This document shows, piece after piece, positions 1 through 10,503 of a stretch of DNA of 64,000 bases (its first letter is position 1; every line of letters starts with the position of its first letter). The notes under the pieces are model-generated. The model was not told the DNA's origin, did no database searches, and worked only from the letters and a program-made list of their open reading frames with translations. Source of the stretch: Rhynchonema sp. JSB1_4 (taxonomy: Eukaryota; Nematoda; Chromadorea; Monhysterida; Xyalidae); assembly GCA_030248065.1 (NCBI GenBank), contig JASAMV010004411.1, positions 1-64,000 on the forward strand. The letters run 5' to 3'. The position numbers were made by a program, and so were the translations under genes.

Positions 1-2518
1 AATCGCGATAAATGGTACGAATTCAGTCTAATGTACACCACCTATGGCAATATGCCTCTGCATGAGTGGGCCGAGCAGTGGAAACAATCGGTAGGGGGAT
101 TTTATTTTTTTTGTCACAAATTTTTGTAAATGCACCAGCCGTTGCAGTTCCAAATAAAAAACGAAAACTTTTTGCAGAGCCAACTTTTGTGACAATGTTT
201 TCCATCACCAAACGAAATATTTGAAATTTTGCGGCAGTCAACGACCTCGGGCTTCGTGTTCAGCCATTGTTTTTATATGGCGTGTATAGTCCAGCCACGA
301 ACTCATGAGACGACTTTTTTTGAAATTGGTTTGTGCGGATCCAATAATGTTCCGGTTCCACGTATTTCGGAAATGAAAGAAAGAGAAACGTATGTAAAGG
401 CAGTCTACTGGAGGTTGTCACTCAGCCCCCGAATACCGTAACCCACCGTAATTTTGATCTGCAAGGATCGTATCGAGACCATTTTGGTTTTTATCTATGT
501 TTTGCGTGTTAGCGCCAACACCAACCAACATTTCCAAGTTTTGGTGATCGACGCGCATGATGACAATTTCCAGCTTGCTGCCGCTAATACACGTGTCGAT
601 AAGCAGCGATCAGCAAGGTTCTCGCAACGATCTCGCTTGCGGTGGGTTACGGTATTCGGGGGCTGAGTGACAACCTCCCGTAGACTGCCTTTATTTTTGC
701 GTAAGCACGCAACAAATTGAGGTCAGCCGGCTGGAACTCGTCATCATGTCTCTCAGCCCGATCTCTTTCTTTTGTTTGCGAAAACCCGTGTAACCGGCGC
801 ATTTTTTAATCTGGCCAAGCAAGCTTTAAAAAAAGTCGTCTCATGAGCTGGTGGTTGGACTATACGGAATATTTTCAGGAGCAAACATTCGGCCAACGCA
901 AATGTTATCTTTAGACCAGTGGCGCACACAGGTTTTGGAGTCAGTATGGGCACTTTTGGAAAAATGCATTTTTACCTAGTGCTTGTTGCAAACCCAACAT
1001 TTGTCAATTTTACCTCATGCGTTTTCACCAATTTCTATTCTTTTCGCGCAATTTTTGGCGTGCGAATTTTGAGTATTGTGAAGCAAAGACCACCGATTTT
1101 GCACTAATTTTGGTCATCATGGTCAAAAAGTAACACTTTTGGGGCAAAATCGGGGATATGTGCCTCCTATACCGGGGTAAAAATCGGGAGAATTCCTTCT
1201 GTACCATGCCAAACATAGTGGGGGTTGTATCAGGCGAGGGGATCCCAGACACTGCCCATTCAGTCTGGGGCGAAGTTGTCCAAGGGGAGCACGGGCCTTC
1301 TGCCCCCTGAATGTGCCCTTTACTTGGTCCAACGCTCTTAGACTGGATGAAGAAGAGAACTGTTACTGAACGTCGCGCGAAGCGCAAAATTTTCAGATTT
1401 CGGAGGAATTTTGTGGTACAATGGCTGTTTGGACGTATCTAACAGGTGTTTTTTTATCTGTAAGTCATGACCGACTGTCTTTCACATTTCGTTTGGTCTG
1501 GAGTTCGCCAACAAACACACTGTGCCCAATTCACTAGACTCTACGTGCGTTTGATCGTCGGCAGATAAACTTTGAAGCCCGGCACGGCTGTTTTGCAACG
1601 AAGTACATACTTCTACATATATATTGTAGTGCATTAGCCAGTCTACGCTTACTTAGACCAGTTATGGGCAACATTGACACAAAAGGAAACGGGAAGAAAC
1701 GCGCGCAGCGCAAAAATTTTTAGATTTTTTCGCTCTTTGTACCTTTGGAAACCGCATTTCTCACACTTCCGTGTCAAAAAAGTGCCCATCGCCACCTGAA
1801 AACTCGCCAAAAGTGCCCATGGGCACCATTTTTTGAATTGACCACCTCAAATTTTTTGAATTGACCACCACCTCAAATTGACTATGGGCACCTGACCAAG
1901 GTGCCCATATGGCTGTTGCGCCACTGCCTTTGCCCATGGGCATTTTCAGTGAATTAATTTGTGCCCATGGGCACTTTTGAGACACTTTTTAGACCACCAA
2001 TAAACAAGTTCTTGTGTTGGGATTTGTAATACTCGAAAAGCGTCCAAATCGGCTACCTTAAAAGTCTGGCGGCTGAACCCAAAGCCGATACTTTGACCCT
2101 GCGGTCTGCAAATCACTGATGTTTTACTCACCAATGACCTCCGGGAGATTCGAATCCCGTTTGATCTGCGGTCTTTCTTTTTCTGAATCTACAAAACGTG
2201 AACATAAAAATTAGTATACATTTGAATTTGCAGCCCTCCGCCACTGGGCTCACGTACGTAATGTTAGTAAACTAATTTGCAGACTTGCGGCCCAGATAAT
2301 CAGCAACCAATCAACGCCGCGGCAGATAATCCGAGTCAAAGCGCCACGGCCACGGCAGCAATCGAACAGAAACCGGGCAAATTGTTCAATGATTTCACTG
2401 ATTTGGTGTGTGTCGGTGATCGAGTGAACTTCACTTTGACGCCGGTGAAAAATATGGGGTCAGTTTTTAGCCGGTTTTCTATGTTGAGCTGAAGGTTTTT
2501 GGTTTCAGTTCTATTTGA
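1..2518 (+). CDS. 3' end of an unrecognised gene (partial)
   Basis: Three exons fit in frame: 1-90 (30 codons, begins NRDKWYEFSLMYTTYG, ends WKQS before a GT), 2283-2458 (begins TCGPDNQQ, an Ala/Ser/Thr-rich stretch, then KLFNDFTDLVCVGDRVNFTL) and a tiny last exon 2509-2518 giving SI and a stop. If the last intron is not removed, the frame stops at 2492 instead. The 5' part lies left of the window. The 2.2-kb intron holds a MITE and two other repeats. I do not recognise the family. It ends 9 bp from the stop of the convergent minus-strand gene, so the two 3' UTRs must overlap. Exon 1 is the best supported piece because of its clean phase-0 donor; the last exon is the weakest. Confidence 0.35.
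284..865. mobile_element. MITE, TATAGTCC-ended family
   Basis: Both ends carry the same inverted repeat: it starts GTATAGTCCA, followed by CTCATGAGACGACTTTTTTT about 16 bp in. The left part (TTCCGGTTCCACGTATTTCG and neighbours) recurs at 55.6 kb and, inverted, at 63.8 kb. It contains no ORF that looks like a transposase. Shorter relatives lie at 55600-55962 and 63514-63876. Confidence 0.8.
905..1390 (-). repeat. Dispersed repeat, inverted relative of 18540-19190
   Basis: The stretch from the 'agtggcgcacacagg' segment through the GATCCCAGACACTGCCC segment reappears in reverse orientation at 18.54-18.83 and 19.09-19.19 kb. The 18-kb copy has about 250 bp of extra sequence in the middle. A short conceptual reading (MTKIS..VVFASQYSKFARQKL) is kept in both copies, but no complete gene is visible. 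Probably a degraded transposon of unknown class. Confidence 0.6.
1670..1990. repeat. Clustered palindromic GTGCCCATGGGCAC units
   Basis: The palindrome GTGCCCATGGGCAC and shorter forms of it recur through this intronic stretch, together with a duplicated 'aattttttgaattgaccacc' phrase. No coding sense is visible. It may be part of an old transposon. Confidence 0.4.
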
Positions 2519-2527
2519 CGAGGGTAT

Positions 2528-4135
2528 TTAGCTCCAGGGGCCACCACCACCGACTTGAATCGGACCGTTCGCACCCATCAAAGTCTGAGCGCCTTGTGGT
2601 AGCGAAGCGGGATTGACGTAATTTGCCGTTTGCGGTGGTACTGTGCCGCCAAAAGAAGCGGTATGCATCAGCACTGGGTGACCGTGTCGCCCAAGACACA
2701 CATTGCACAAACAAGGACTGCGGTCGGGTATGTACCATGTAGTACCAGGCACTGAGCCCTGTACCTGTATGCCCGTGCTACCCTGATTCGGCGTAGAAGT
2801 CAACAATGGACCGGTAGGTGCCGGCACAGTATTTGTCGATGGATTGCCGTTAGGCTGCGAACCAGTATTGCGACCTGCCTGCATGGACGCACTTGGCTGG
2901 TTCGGATTAATTGTGGTTCGATATTGGCTGCGTTGTTGACTCTGCACCACAGATACAGGCGTCTGTATAATAGGTTGCACGTTTGACGTGACAACAGGCG
3001 GTGGCTGTGTTTGCTGCTGTGTACACATGCTTTGCGACACAACACTTTCAGCTTGCTGTGCGTGCGCTTGCATAGACGTCACTGGTTGTTGTTGTTCTTC
3101 GTCATCAGTCTGTGCCTGATTGTCAGGTTGACTGGTATTGGCGGCTGCATGTTCATACTGCGCGTTTTCCAACGCATGCTGTTGTCTGCACACGTATTGC
3201 CGCTCGAAATCACCCACAATTTTCGCAAACGCAAACTGGCTCATCTCGACTTCGGGCAGCTCGATTGCTTTGTACCAGTCACACATGTCCATTTGGTGCA
3301 GTACCCAATCTGACATGTCTGTGTAGTCAATTCCAGGATTCAGACGCACCAGAAATCGTTGCAGCTGACGAACTTGCACAGGTGCGCGATCAAACCACTC
3401 ATTGACATCGAGGCTGATGTAGCCATTCACAAGCGGTCGGATAATCAAGCGCGGGCCGGGGCCTGAAGCGCTGGCACCTGGGATCGGACCCGGAACCGGG
3501 ATGGCAATATATTGCATATCGTCATCCGGACCGTAAAGTGTGGAAACATCATCGGGTCTGGTCACAATAGGCACTTGTGGTTCGTTATTCTGGTCGGTCA
3601 AGTCCATATCGACTGGTTGTCGGTCCGAAACATCACAGCCAATTAGCTGGCCCTCAGCCAAATGTTCGTCATTCAATCCGGCACCATTAGATGGACCGGG
3701 GGCGTTGTCTAAATCAGCATCCCGAATGGCATGCACTTCAATTTCGGGTGTTCGGAACGTAACAACCGGCTGGGGTTGACCAGGCGGCATAACTGTTTGC
3801 ACTTGTTGTTGATTGGCCCCGCTAGTGCTGGCAACATTATTTTGCAAACCCACTTGCGCGGGATGCTCGTCGTAGGTAGCCAGATTTTTATGCAACCGAG
3901 CAACATTTCGATCACTAGCAGCGGCAGCCTGTATTTGCAGCTGATTTTCATCCAACATGGGATTTGACCGTGTGGAACGCTGCCAAAACCGACTGATAAT
4001 ACCACCCCATGTTGCAGCACCGCGTCGTCGTGTTTCACGCTGCACATTCAATGTGTTCAACGCCGGTTCGGTCGGTGGGCGCTCACCATGTGGCTGCGAC
4101 CCGCTCACATCAGGTTGTTGAGCGTTGTTCGACAT
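2528..4135 (-). CDS. Intronless gene for a 535-residue Q/P-rich hypothetical protein
   Basis: One uninterrupted frame runs from an ATG at 4135 to a stop at 2528. The protein is hydrophilic and low in complexity: a basic patch near residue 35 (RETRRRG), an acidic P/Q/N-rich region, then a compact part at about 230-320 (begins RLIIRPLVNGYISLDVNEWF), then a long Q/S/T/P tail ending GGGGPWS. A short Cys/His cluster (CLCNVCLGRHGH) lies near residue 475. There is no signal peptide or membrane helix. I recognise no family. Every other convincing gene here is split into many exons, so an intronless frame this long suggests a retroposed gene, a domesticated gag-like protein or a young gene. It converges on the plus-strand gene ending at 2518. 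Confidence 0.6.
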   Translation of the reverse strand: MSNNAQQPDVSGSQPHGERPPTEPALNTLNVQRETRRRGAATWGGIISRFWQRSTRSNPMLDENQLQIQAAAASDRNVARLHKNLATYDEHPAQVGLQNNVASTSGANQQQVQTVMPPGQPQPVVTFRTPEIEVHAIRDADLDNAPGPSNGAGLNDEHLAEGQLIGCDVSDRQPVDMDLTDQNNEPQVPIVTRPDDVSTLYGPDDDMQYIAIPVPGPIPGASASGPGPRLIIRPLVNGYISLDVNEWFDRAPVQVRQLQRFLVRLNPGIDYTDMSDWVLHQMDMCDWYKAIELPEVEMSQFAFAKIVGDFERQYVCRQQHALENAQYEHAAANTSQPDNQAQTDDEEQQQPVTSMQAHAQQAESVVSQSMCTQQQTQPPPVVTSNVQPIIQTPVSVVQSQQRSQYRTTINPNQPSASMQAGRNTGSQPNGNPSTNTVPAPTGPLLTSTPNQGSTGIQVQGSVPGTTWYIPDRSPCLCNVCLGRHGHPVLMHTASFGGTVPPQTANYVNPASLPQGAQTLMGANGPIQVGGGGPWS

Positions 4136-5179
4136 TGTATTTTGTTTTATTATACCAAAATTTTACAAAACCAATTATAAACGGACGAAACAGCGACTTT
4201 TATTTGCAGGAAGGTCGGCCAAACACACACAATGACTTGTCTCGTCTCACTGGGTAGCAGCGACAAGAGCAAGACAACGGCAACAGCAAATAATAAAAGC
4301 CCACAGACAAGGTTTGATTGTCTGCCTCGAAAATAAGCACCGTTTTTATTCGTTCGTTCTCGTTTTCTTTTATTCACACACACAACATGGGTGTAAGTGA
4401 ATTAAAATACAAATACTGGCGAGTTATGTTCGCCAAGATTGATATTTTATGATGGACGGCACGTTAACGAACGAAGCACAATATCAAATTGTCGTTTCAG
4501 CCACAGCACGCTATGAGCGGCTCGGCTACAGGTACAGTTCACGTTCGGTGTCGAATTTTCAGCACAATTGTTCGCTTGTTTGCCCTCAGCAGTCGTTCAG
4601 AGACTCTGAGCCCGATGGCAATAAAATAATTCACAAGTTCAATTTAAAGTTTGCCGCCTGTTTCAGCGGTCAAAAAGCTCAATTTGCCATGATGTGCTCA
4701 GGGAAACAAAATATGTTATCTGATTGGCAGTACTCAGCAAAAGCCAAGCTGTTGTTCAGTGATTGTCTCATTCCGGTGTGGTGTTTTTCTCAGGAGCGAT
4801 AATAGATATATTTTTACGGTTCATAACATAATTCCGCTTGGGAGACGAAATTTGGGACAATTTTCTTTGAACCAAATGTTACCGAAGGCGCAGAATGCGG
4901 TGCTTTGGTATTAATCTTGTTTAAAAACTTGAATCCAGTATGTTCTGCCAAAAATTGGCATTAATCAGGCAAATCAGCCAGATTTTGTGTTTTTGGTCCA
5001 AAAATTCGATGTCGTTTCCCTTATATTTTCTATACTGTCACTCAGGTGTCGGGTACCCCTCTGATCTCTAATCCTAGTCGCCGCAAATTTTTTTTCTATC
5101 GTTTCCCAAACTATTCGGTTTTGCGGCAGCACATTTCGCTTTGTGCTCTAAATCTGCACAAAAAAGACCAGCAACTATA
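4136..5179. other. Intergenic region between divergent genes; no TPR exons seen
   Basis: This 1-kb stretch lies between the minus-strand 535-aa gene and the PP5 gene and should hold both promoters. I read all three plus frames for the tetratricopeptide repeats expected upstream of PP5 and saw none. A possible small exon at 4501-4531, flanked by a CAG acceptor and a GTACAG donor, encodes nothing recognisable. Confidence 0.5.
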
Positions 5180-8100
5180 ATGTTTCAGGTAGTGAAAGTG
5201 CACCCGAATGACCCGGATGCCAAACAGAAACGGGACGAATGCAGCAAGATTGTGAAGCGTGAAGCGTTCGAAAAGGCGATCGCTATGGAACATCCGAAAT
5301 CGGCCGCCGAAACGGTGGACTTTGAGGCAATGGGTTGGTTTTTTTGTTGTTTTCGCCCTTCGACTGGCCTATTTGATCTGATCACGAATAAATCTGGAAA
5401 TGCGGCTTATTCAAAAACAACACTCGGCCTGACCTGGGCAGATTCGATTGCAAGTTATACTGTACCGCTTAAACAATTGATCTGTTAGTGTTTGTTTTTA
5501 TGAGTGTCAGCCAAACAAATGCATCTTTATTCATCCAGCTATCGAGAGTGACTACACTGGTCCATCATTTGATCTGCAAAGCGGCGTCACCGTTGAATTT
5601 ATGAAGCAACTAATGGCCGCCTATAAGAAACAGCAGAAACTGCACAAGAAATACGCGTACAAGGTAGTGATTGTCTTTTTTGTCTACACTTTACCTCAAT
5701 TTCTGCCATAAGTTGTGCCGCACGTGGAAATTGTTGTGTTGTGGTCGCGAATGTAATAACAAAATCCTGATATTGATACCAAATAACCGCATGACTCTAA
5801 TTATAGCGTTTGTGCGCAGCAGTGATGTTTTACTGGTGACCGTTTTATTCGAGCAGTGAGATCTGCTCGAGGTCCTTTTTGGAGGTCAATTGGCCAGATG
5901 CGTTCGCTTCGACGAGGCCTGTCATTTGACCCGTCTGTGAAAACTGACTGAAACGGCCAAAAACTCACTGCTGCTGCATTATTGCCTTGCCAGAGTGATT
6001 TCGTTCGCTGAATGTAACTGTCACGTGTTACAGCTGTAACATGTTTAGATGACACATTTTATCTGCAGATACTCCTCGAAGTGCACGCAATGTTCAAGAA
6101 ACTGCCCACTCTAGTCGATATAACAGTGCCAGACGTAAGTGTTACGTTCTTTTAGTGAAAATAAAAATGCATTTAGTGTATTTCTCCTAATGCTTGTGTC
6201 CTTTATTCAAAAAAATACTACTTTCCAGAACCAGAAATTCACGGTGTGCGGCGACGTACACGGACAGTACTTTGATCTGATGAATATTTTCGAGAAAAAC
6301 GGCCTGCCATCCCAGGACAATCCCTACGTTGGTTTGATTGAATTTCTTTTATTTTTACTTTTACTTTTTTTTCAAGAATGACAAAAAACGTTTCCTAATT
6401 TTCACAGCTCTTCAACGGTGACTTTGTCGATCGGGGCTCATTCTCGGTGGAGACCATTTTCACACTGCTTGGCTTCAAACTACTCTATCCGAAACATTTC
6501 TACATGTCTAGAGGTTGGGGTCTTTTTCTTGTTTTTGTAAATTCCGGCTTGTTCACGGGTATAGTCCATCCATCAGCTCATGGTACTTTTGTTTGTGAGG
6601 TTCAGGTTCCGTTGTGAAAAATTGTTCCTCCGCAAGGCCATGTCAGAGAAAACGGCGCACAAAATTAAAATAAAAACCGATTTCTCTTTCTTTTCTTTTT
6701 CGTATAAGCCGACCGGAACCGGAACAGCACTGGATCCTGTCAAGCTTTTCAGCTGAGACAAAGTGTCATGAGCTGATGGTGTTATGAGGGTTCTTAGCTT
6801 GATGTGTCCCGCCCTTGAGTTACTTACTTGGTATAGAAGAACAAGTTACAATACAATAATTTTATTGGTTACATGTCACGTAGTACACATGTGTCGTGAG
6901 CGTCAGCCCACTCCGCAGAGCGGCATGTCGTAAGGAACGAAGTGAAGTGTAAGCCTAGAGCAGTGAGAGCAAGAAGTTCATGGCGGCAAATATGAAGGGA
7001 AAGACCGGCAGACAGCGAGAGTGTCGATTAGCCAAAACAAAGAAGCATTCCAGTGATAAGCACTGAGTGAAAGTAGGGATCGGTGAATGTATAATAAGGG
7101 GTTGTATAAAACTACATAACAATGGATGGACTATACGCTGAGCTCACGGTGTTATTTTTGAAAGAACGCGCAATTAGAGTGACTTTGGGGTACACCAGCC
7201 GCAGTTGGGTTGGGAGCAGCAAAAATGGCGATAAATAATTTCAACTGGCCTTCTCGTTCTTCGCCAAACTTCTGTCAACGATTATTTTCATCTATGTTTT
7301 GTGCTTAGAGAATCCTGAAAACAACCAAGAACAAAAACCTCGAATTAATACAATAAGTCATTATAATTTCAGGCAACCACGAGAGTCACGTGATGAATCA
7401 AATGTACGGTTTTGAGGGCGAGGTGAAATCCAAATACAGCGCTCAGATGGCCGAACTGTTTACGGAGATATTCAACTATTTGCCGCTGTGTCATCTGATA
7501 AACAAACGGATTTTGGTTATTTCTATTTAAAGTTATTTCTTTCAACTATTTTTATGTTTGCATTGATTCTGGCGTGTTGAACTTGGAGAGTCACACACAA
7601 GACGACTGGTGTTCTGATACTATCAATGCGTATAATTTTTGAATTCAGAGAAAGTAAAATATTCCTCTAAAACGTATCAAAATACGAGTTTTAGGTAATG
7701 CACGGTGGTCTATTCAAAAACGACGGCGTTACGCTTGAGGATATCCGAAAAACGGACAGAGTCAGGCAACCGCCAGACGAAGGTGATATTTGACTTGATT
7801 ATCATTTATTATAAAAAGTGGAATGTTGTAAATTTACAACTCTGCGCGTGGAAATTTTTAGGTGGCATATTTCGTTGAGGTTTCGTTGTTTTTATGGGTT
7901 CAACCCGTGTAAAAATTGTTTCCTTATGAAGGGCCGGTTTAAGCCACAAAAAGTTGCGTTTCAATGCAATAGTATGTGATCGCCCTAAAATGTTCGCACA
8001 TAAAAATCACAGTATCGGCTTTATCCGGTTTTATGGGGCACGTTCAGTTTTGGTGTTTGTAAGTTTTTGTGTCGCTATTTTTGCCAATAAAGCGGTTTGC

Positions 8101-9609
8101 TAATAATATGTGGTCAACTCTCATCTCAGATTGTCAATTCGCGCCGAATGCCATGTCATTATTATTTCTCGCGCTCTCGCTCAGAGCTGCTTTGAGTCGA
8201 CGTGTTTATTTGACGACCATCTGAGTTAACCACACTTCAATTAGCCAACAAAGTTGGTCCCCTCCTCCCCAGGCATAATGAGCGATCTTCTCTGGTCGGA
8301 CCCCCAAGAGCTGCCTGGTCGATCGCCGTCCAAACGCGGTGTCGGCGTGCAATTCGGACCAAATGTGACGCACGATTTCTGCAAACAAAACGGGTTGGAT
8401 TATGTGATCAGGTTTGACCGTTGTTTTTTTTTCTGGGTAGTTGTATGAATTTACTTCTTTGAGGCCGCGTACAGATAGAGATGGAACCTTTTTTGCTCTA
8501 TGTCCAAAACTGCAGAAATAAGTTCCATCTCAATCTACGTACACGCTACCTAATGAAGTGTATGACAGGGCACTTCGCTCGATTTTTTTGTTCGTTTTCA
8601 CGAACCAATATTTATTGCAAGCTCTTTCCGTCCGTTTGTCATTTTGGGATTTCAGTCCTTGTGTGAAAGGCAGTCCATTCGAGCGATGGGCATGATAACG
8701 AAAGCAAGCTGCGCAATGCTGAAGGCGTCCAAATTTTGTTTAGCCGCCGAAACCACCTAAGGGTTCCAGATGCCACACCCTACGATCTAAAAACGGGCTG
8801 GAGAGGAGATAGTTTGTTTTTTTGCAGGAGTCACGAAGTCAAGCCAGAGGGCTACGAGGTGACGCACGGCAAACGCTGTGTGACCGTATTCAGTGCACCA
8901 AATTATTGGTTGGTGATTTTGTTGACAAAACCTTGTAATTGACTTTCATTATTTAATTTACTGGATTTGTTTTTGTTAATTTCGGCACCAAAAAACGGGC
9001 ACCACACTGTAGTTGACAGCGTTGTTTGGCTTATTTTTTCAGTACTTGGGCATACGCGCATTCGAAGAACGCCTATTTTGGACAAAATTTTGTAGGTCAA
9101 TGGCCTGTGATCTGGAGGCCAAAAATGCACCTGGCGCACAGAAATGTTTATTTTTCTGACTGATTTACGGTGAATTTGACAGCATTATTTTATTTCACGA
9201 CCTCACACAATTTCTCGGAATTTTTCGAAAAAAAACACTGTTTTTTTCGGCCGCAAGTATACATGTGCGGGGCCCCAGCCGAACATTCGTTACCCGGCCA
9301 GACACGTCCCTGTGTAGTAATGCAGTCCACCCTTTTTATAGGGACATAATCGCGACCTGAAAGGCGACAAGGTAGGCAGGTTATCTGAAGACAGTCACTA
9401 CCAAAAGGGTGCCCTCTACTACGAAGGCCCCATGCCTTGCAAAATTAATATCCAATGTTTTCAGTGACACAATGGGCAACAAGGGTGCATACCTGACCAT
9501 CAAAGGCGGTTCGGATCTCAGCCCGACATTCACCTCATTTGACTGCGTTCCGCATCCACAAGTTAGGCCGATGGCGTACGCTAGTAATATATTCAGTTTG
9601 TTCAGTTAG
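5180..9609 (+). CDS. pph-5: Serine/threonine-protein phosphatase 5, catalytic region
   Basis: Ten exons join in frame: 5189-5333, 5539-5663, 6069-6134, 6229-6327, 6408-6513, 7373-7515, 7695-7782, 8273-8411, 8828-8908, 9465-9609. The protein begins [12 protein letters not shown], matching the stretch after the TPR domain of PP5, and carries the metallophosphatase motifs GDVHGQ, GDFVDRG, RGNHE, MHGG and SAPNYC, ending at the PP5-type C-terminus ([14 protein letters not shown]). The family removes phosphate from Ser/Thr of Hsp90 clients; the N-terminal TPR domain normally binds Hsp90 and inhibits the enzyme. Here no TPR exons are visible upstream. An ATG at 5180 is in frame with the first exon (MFQVVKV), giving about 381 aa against about 499 for the human protein. 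The start is chosen on that basis; an unseen distant 5' exon is the alternative. Introns carry MITEs. Confidence 0.93.
6559..7136. mobile_element. MITE with TATAGTCCATCCAT ends in a PP5 intron
   Basis: The left end reads GTATAGTCCATCCATCAG and the right end ATGGATGGACTATAC, inverted copies of each other. The tips match the TATAGTCC family at 284, 55600 and 63514, but the inside differs. It fills most of the PP5 intron 6514-7372. Confidence 0.6.
8108..8223. mobile_element. Degenerate MITE of the TTACAGTGGTC family
   Basis: TGGTCAACTCTCATCTCAG at the left, the internal phrase GCCGAATGCCATGT and a TTGACGACCA right end resemble the elements at 10382-10503 and 61966-62620. It lies just before a PP5 exon. 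Confidence 0.4.
8461..8548. mobile_element. Short fold-back copy with GGCCGCGTACAGATAGAG end
   Basis: The left end is the same as that of the 1.28-kb fold-back element at 48223-49505. The two halves form a hairpin (GATGGAAC...GTTCCATC). It lies in the PP5 intron between exons 8 and 9. Confidence 0.5.
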
Positions 9610-9628
9610 AATATTGTGTGAAGTATAT

Positions 9629-9808
9629 AGGGTGGCCCAAAAGTTCCTTGTTTTGTTTGTTATCAATTGTGCAGGAGTGATAGGACATCAACGTGTTTGG
9701 TTAGGGAATTTTTTTGGCATGCGGTTTGAATTTTGGTCGGCCGCGATTTTTTTGGAAGAGAAAAAGTGTTAAAATCAGTTTTGCATGAAGGAACTTTTGA
9801 GTCACGCT
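9629..9808. mobile_element. Mariner-like MITE
   Basis: The left tip GGGTGGCCCAAAAGTTCCTTG and the inverted right tip GAAGGAACTTTTGAGTCACGC are typical of Tc1/mariner terminal repeats. At about 180 bp it is too small to encode a transposase. It sits 20 bp past the PP5 stop, so it may be inside the PP5 3' UTR. Confidence 0.65.
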
Positions 9809-10381
9809 GCTGCAGTTATTTCATCATTTTTTTGTAAAAAGAATTAACCTCACTGAATCGATGTTTGTTCTTCTTGATTCTTTGGTCAACTTTTTAGTGT
9901 TTCACACGACAGCGTAGGTATCGAAATCGGATACGGTCTAGCCACTTTGCTATAAAATTGATAACATTGACCAAACTGTGCATTTTGTACAGTATAACGA
10001 GGATAGACTGTATGTAGCTGTCGTATGCCGTTAATTTCTGGGCCTTGTGTTTTATGACTCATGATAGAGACAAAGTCTAGATCACACTGTTTTATAATTC
10101 ATCGCTCTCGTTCAATTGATTGGTTTGTCGATTTGTATTCCGAAGTTTCCAGATGCCGCTTAGGTATTTCTCTAGATTTTTTCTGGTCCTTTACGTTGTT
10201 TTTTTTTTGCTATAAGTTTCGGTTCATGTTGATTCCTGTCTGCTGCTTGTCTCTCTTCATGTTTTGTGTCGCGAGATTTCCTTTCTCGTTGTCGTTAGTC
10301 TCTTGTTTCCTATCTTTTATTATGTCCTTTTTAAGGCTGCCTTTAGCGCATGAATAATTATATCGAGTATGGGCTAATATT

Positions 10382-10503
10382 TATTACAGTGGTCAACTCG
10401 ATTGGTCAAATCACAGCAGCCCCTAGTGAGCGCGAGAAATAATACATGGCATTAGCGGTGAGTTGGCGAAGTGATTTGACCAGTTGAAGCGACCACTGTA
10501 ATA
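10382..10503. mobile_element. MITE, TTACAGTGGTC family
   Basis: TTACAGTGGTCAACTC at the left and GAAGCGACCACTGTAATA at the right are inverted repeats. Internal phrases (AAATCAC, GCGCGAGAAATAATACATGGC) match the element at 61966-62620. Confidence 0.65.

Noticed and set aside
10061..10357. Hydrophobic 98-residue frame downstream of PP5
   Set aside because: Its Phe/Leu/Ser richness comes from T-rich DNA; no splice partners or similarity were recognised.
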